Source: Bradyrhizobium mercantei | GTDB lineage: Bacteria > Pseudomonadota > Alphaproteobacteria > Rhizobiales > Xanthobacteraceae | Assembly: GCF_001982635.1 (NCBI RefSeq) | Contig: NZ_MKFI01000007.1 | Span: 248,001-312,000 of the forward strand | Reading direction: 5' to 3' | DNA: 64,000 bases | Translations under genes and position numbers: made by a program | Notes under the pieces: model-generated | What the model was told of the DNA's origin: nothing | Databases searched by the model: none | What the model saw: only the letters and a program-made list of their open reading frames with translations | Shown here: positions 63,827 to 64,000 of the stretch, piece after piece | How positions within the stretch are numbered: the stretch's first letter is position 1 | Layout: the number at the start of each line of letters is the position of its first letter

Positions 63827-64000
63827 GCCTCGAGATGGCGGCCGGGAAACAGCTGGCGCACCAGGCCGCTGACATTGCCGAACAAGAGCGACACAATATA
63901 GAGCCCCGCCGCAACCAGGATGATCGCGGGGCCGGATGGAATCCGGGTCTGGTATGACAGCACCAGCCCGGCATAGCCCGACAGCATCGCGCTCGCGACC
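63823..64000 (-). CDS. metal ABC transporter permease, C-terminal fragment
   Basis: The last 59 codons are present; the gene continues beyond the right edge. The visible part includes SAMLSGYAGLVLSYQTRIPS, PAIILVAAGLYIVSLLFG and a short basic tail. This is the last two helices of a ZnuB/MntB-type (family 9) permease, with YQTRIPSGPAI-VA as the recognisable block. Its TGA overlaps the ATG of the binding-protein gene, so they form one operon. Confidence 0.9.
   Translation of the reverse strand, partial: VASAMLSGYAGLVLSYQTRIPSGPAIILVAAGLYIVSLLFGNVSGLVRQLFPGRHLEA

Overview
The window looks like a chromosomal segment of a Bradyrhizobium-type alphaproteobacterium. The basis is very high GC coding sequence, a CpdR cell-cycle regulator, homospermidine synthase next to a type III ornithine/lysine decarboxylase, a ROSE-type RNA thermometer before a small heat shock gene, class III cyclase/TolB/TPR proteins, IalB and YadA-like envelope proteins, and several families of short palindromic intergenic repeats familiar from this group. 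No phage, insertion sequence, CRISPR array or plasmid function was seen. Most of the window is core or lineage-conserved chromosome.

Layout. 1-1480: the 5' end of a guanidine/urea-type ABC importer operon (permease fragment and binding protein) under a guanidine-I (ykkC) riboswitch. 1778-5417: AraC regulator, CaiB-type CoA-transferase, degenerate SDR and GST. 5593-12027: a large YadA-like trimeric autotransporter, translationally coupled to an IalB-like protein and followed by another envelope protein. 12429-14670: AraC-like regulator and a small membrane protein. 14850-15000: a candidate tiny mRNA. 15324-19890: Gly/Tyr-rich secreted protein, GGDEF-EAL protein coupled to a seven-helix membrane protein, and two small proteins. 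20491-23680: tRNA-Val, cpdR, hutG-like gene, a candidate sRNA with anti-Shine-Dalgarno loops, and hisN. 23750-31604: a frameshifted Bug-type binding protein, LysR/TauE pair, LysE, cyclase-TPR protein, hydrolase, and ROSE-controlled Hsp20. 31775-43100: secreted protein, gltB-gltD, small secreted protein, outer-membrane barrel and kdsD. 43152-49696: carboxymuconolactone decarboxylase/HxlR pair with twin operators, NfeD-SPFH pair, hemH, MAPEG protein, NicO exporter and DUF1007 protein. 49699-58684: M3 peptidase, then a polyamine island (decarboxylase behind a long leader RNA, GNAT, 55-residue membrane protein, RidA, homospermidine synthase) and a secreted argininosuccinate-lyase-like protein. 58731-64000: acetoacetate decarboxylase, a Pro-rich protein, MgtC-like protein, and a zinc operon (permease fragment, ZnuA-like, COG0523 GTPase, WD40 protein).

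The regions of most interest are: the candidate small mRNA at 14850-15000 (strong Shine-Dalgarno, 11-codon ORF, 20-nt tandem repeat, terminator); the sRNA candidate at 22348-22435; the adhesin/IalB/envelope operon; the GGDEF-EAL/seven-helix pair; the periplasmic lyase homologue; and the WD40 protein inside a zinc operon. Functions are inferred from remembered family features only, because no database search could be run.
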